DNA of 5,228 bases from CAJBIL01 sp044359525 (GTDB lineage Bacteria > Pseudomonadota > Gammaproteobacteria > Burkholderiales > Rhodocyclaceae). Position 1 is the stretch's first letter. Each line of letters opens with the position of its first letter. The position numbers and the translations under genes were made by a program. Below the pieces are notes generated by a model. That model was given only the letters and a program-made list of their open reading frames with translations. It was not told the origin of the DNA and searched no databases. Location of the stretch: positions 1-5,228 of the forward strand of contig JBIKLY010000140.1 in NCBI GenBank assembly GCA_044359525.1. Reading direction: 5' to 3'. This document shows, piece by piece, positions 4,773-5,228 of the stretch.

Positions 4773-5228
4773 ATGAAAAAAAATCTCAAAGTTGCACTGT
4801 TTTTTGCCGGGATGGTTTCCCTTCCGGCGATGGCGCATGTCAGTTATACCGGTCGGGATTTCGGCACATTTGATGGGCTGAGTGCGCAATCCGGCACGAT
4901 CGCCAATCAGGCAGCTACCGGGAACTACGGCTGGGCTGACGCGACTGATGCTGACTGGGGCGATAGCCACAAGGCCAAGTGGTATTCCTTCACCCTGACC
5001 CATGCCGCCAATGTGACAATTTCTGCTGCTGCCAAAGCCGACGCCACTGGCACCTCGGTTGGTGGTTTGTTGCCCGGATTCTCAATTTATTCGGGCAAGG
5101 CAGTCGCCTCTGCATACGATAATGCCTATCTGACCTGGCAATATCGCAAAACGCTCAGCCCGGAAACTGTCACGCCCGTCTGGAATGCCCCGTCCGGTAC
5201 GAATATGTACGGTTCGCTCAAAACGGCG
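4773..5228 (+). CDS. Exported protein of unknown function (3' end beyond window)
   Basis: The frame is open from the ATG at 4773 to the window edge, giving 152 codons and no stop. GGAAAG at 4760-4765 lies 7 nt upstream as a ribosome binding site. Residues 1-21 are a clear Sec signal peptide (KKNLK, then a hydrophobic core, then PAMA), with predicted cleavage before His22, so the mature protein would begin HVSYTGRDFGTFDG. The next part is rich in Gly, Ala, Ser, Thr and aromatic residues: NYGWADATDADWGDSHK (51-67), WYSFTLTHAANVTISA (70-85) and GGLLPGFSIYSGKAV (97-111). This pattern suggests an extracytoplasmic beta-sandwich. The style resembles secreted betaproteobacterial proteins, some of which end in a PEP-CTERM anchor, but the C-terminus is not visible. 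No function is assigned. Nothing links it to denitrification beyond position. Confidence 0.85.
   Translation, partial: MKKNLKVALFFAGMVSLPAMAHVSYTGRDFGTFDGLSAQSGTIANQAATGNYGWADATDADWGDSHKAKWYSFTLTHAANVTISAAAKADATGTSVGGLLPGFSIYSGKAVASAYDNAYLTWQYRKTLSPETVTPVWNAPSGTNMYGSLKTA

Noticed and set aside
4659..5003. Minus-strand open frame of 114 codons
   Set aside because: It runs opposite the exported-protein gene, which has a ribosome binding site and a clear signal peptide, and its own product has no recognisable features.

Overview
The window looks like chromosomal DNA of a denitrifying betaproteobacterium. Rhodocyclales relatives of Dechloromonas, Azoarcus or Thauera are my best guess, inferred from protein style, moderately high GC and gene content rather than from any search. 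Its core is a cytochrome cd1 nitrite reductase gene (nirS). Facing away from nirS is a uroporphyrinogen-III C-methyltransferase gene, whose product starts the route to siroheme and haem d1. Downstream of nirS lies a small c-type cytochrome gene.

Layout. Bases 1-89 may hold the 5' end of an unrecognised minus-strand gene. Bases 100-199 are a near-perfect palindromic repeat. Bases 237-300 look like the promoter and structured leader of a tRNA-Leu(CAA) gene at 301-385. A MenA-type (UbiA superfamily) prenyltransferase gene follows closely, probably from a TTG start at 419. It converges with, and overlaps by 27 bp, the minus-strand methyltransferase gene (1328-2125). The gap from 2126 to 2333 carries a good FNR/DNR-type box at 2224-2237. 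nirS runs 2334-4019 and is closed by a strong intrinsic terminator. The small cytochrome c551-like gene is at 4129-4455. A 317-bp stretch without a gene follows, with two T-runs and three small perfect hairpins. The last gene (4773 to the window end) encodes an exported protein of unknown function and is cut by the window edge.

How the genes work together. NirS reduces nitrite to nitric oxide in the periplasm using haem c and haem d1. The methyltransferase supplies precorrin-2, from which haem d1 is built, so placing it opposite nirS around one FNR-type site suggests joint control by low oxygen or nitrogen oxides. The c551-like cytochrome is a plausible electron donor to NirS. The prenyltransferase and tRNA belong to general quinone metabolism and translation and have no evident role in denitrification.

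I saw no CRISPR array, insertion sequence or phage gene. The least explained parts are the exported protein at the right edge, whose predicted mature form begins with histidine, and the structured leader before it.
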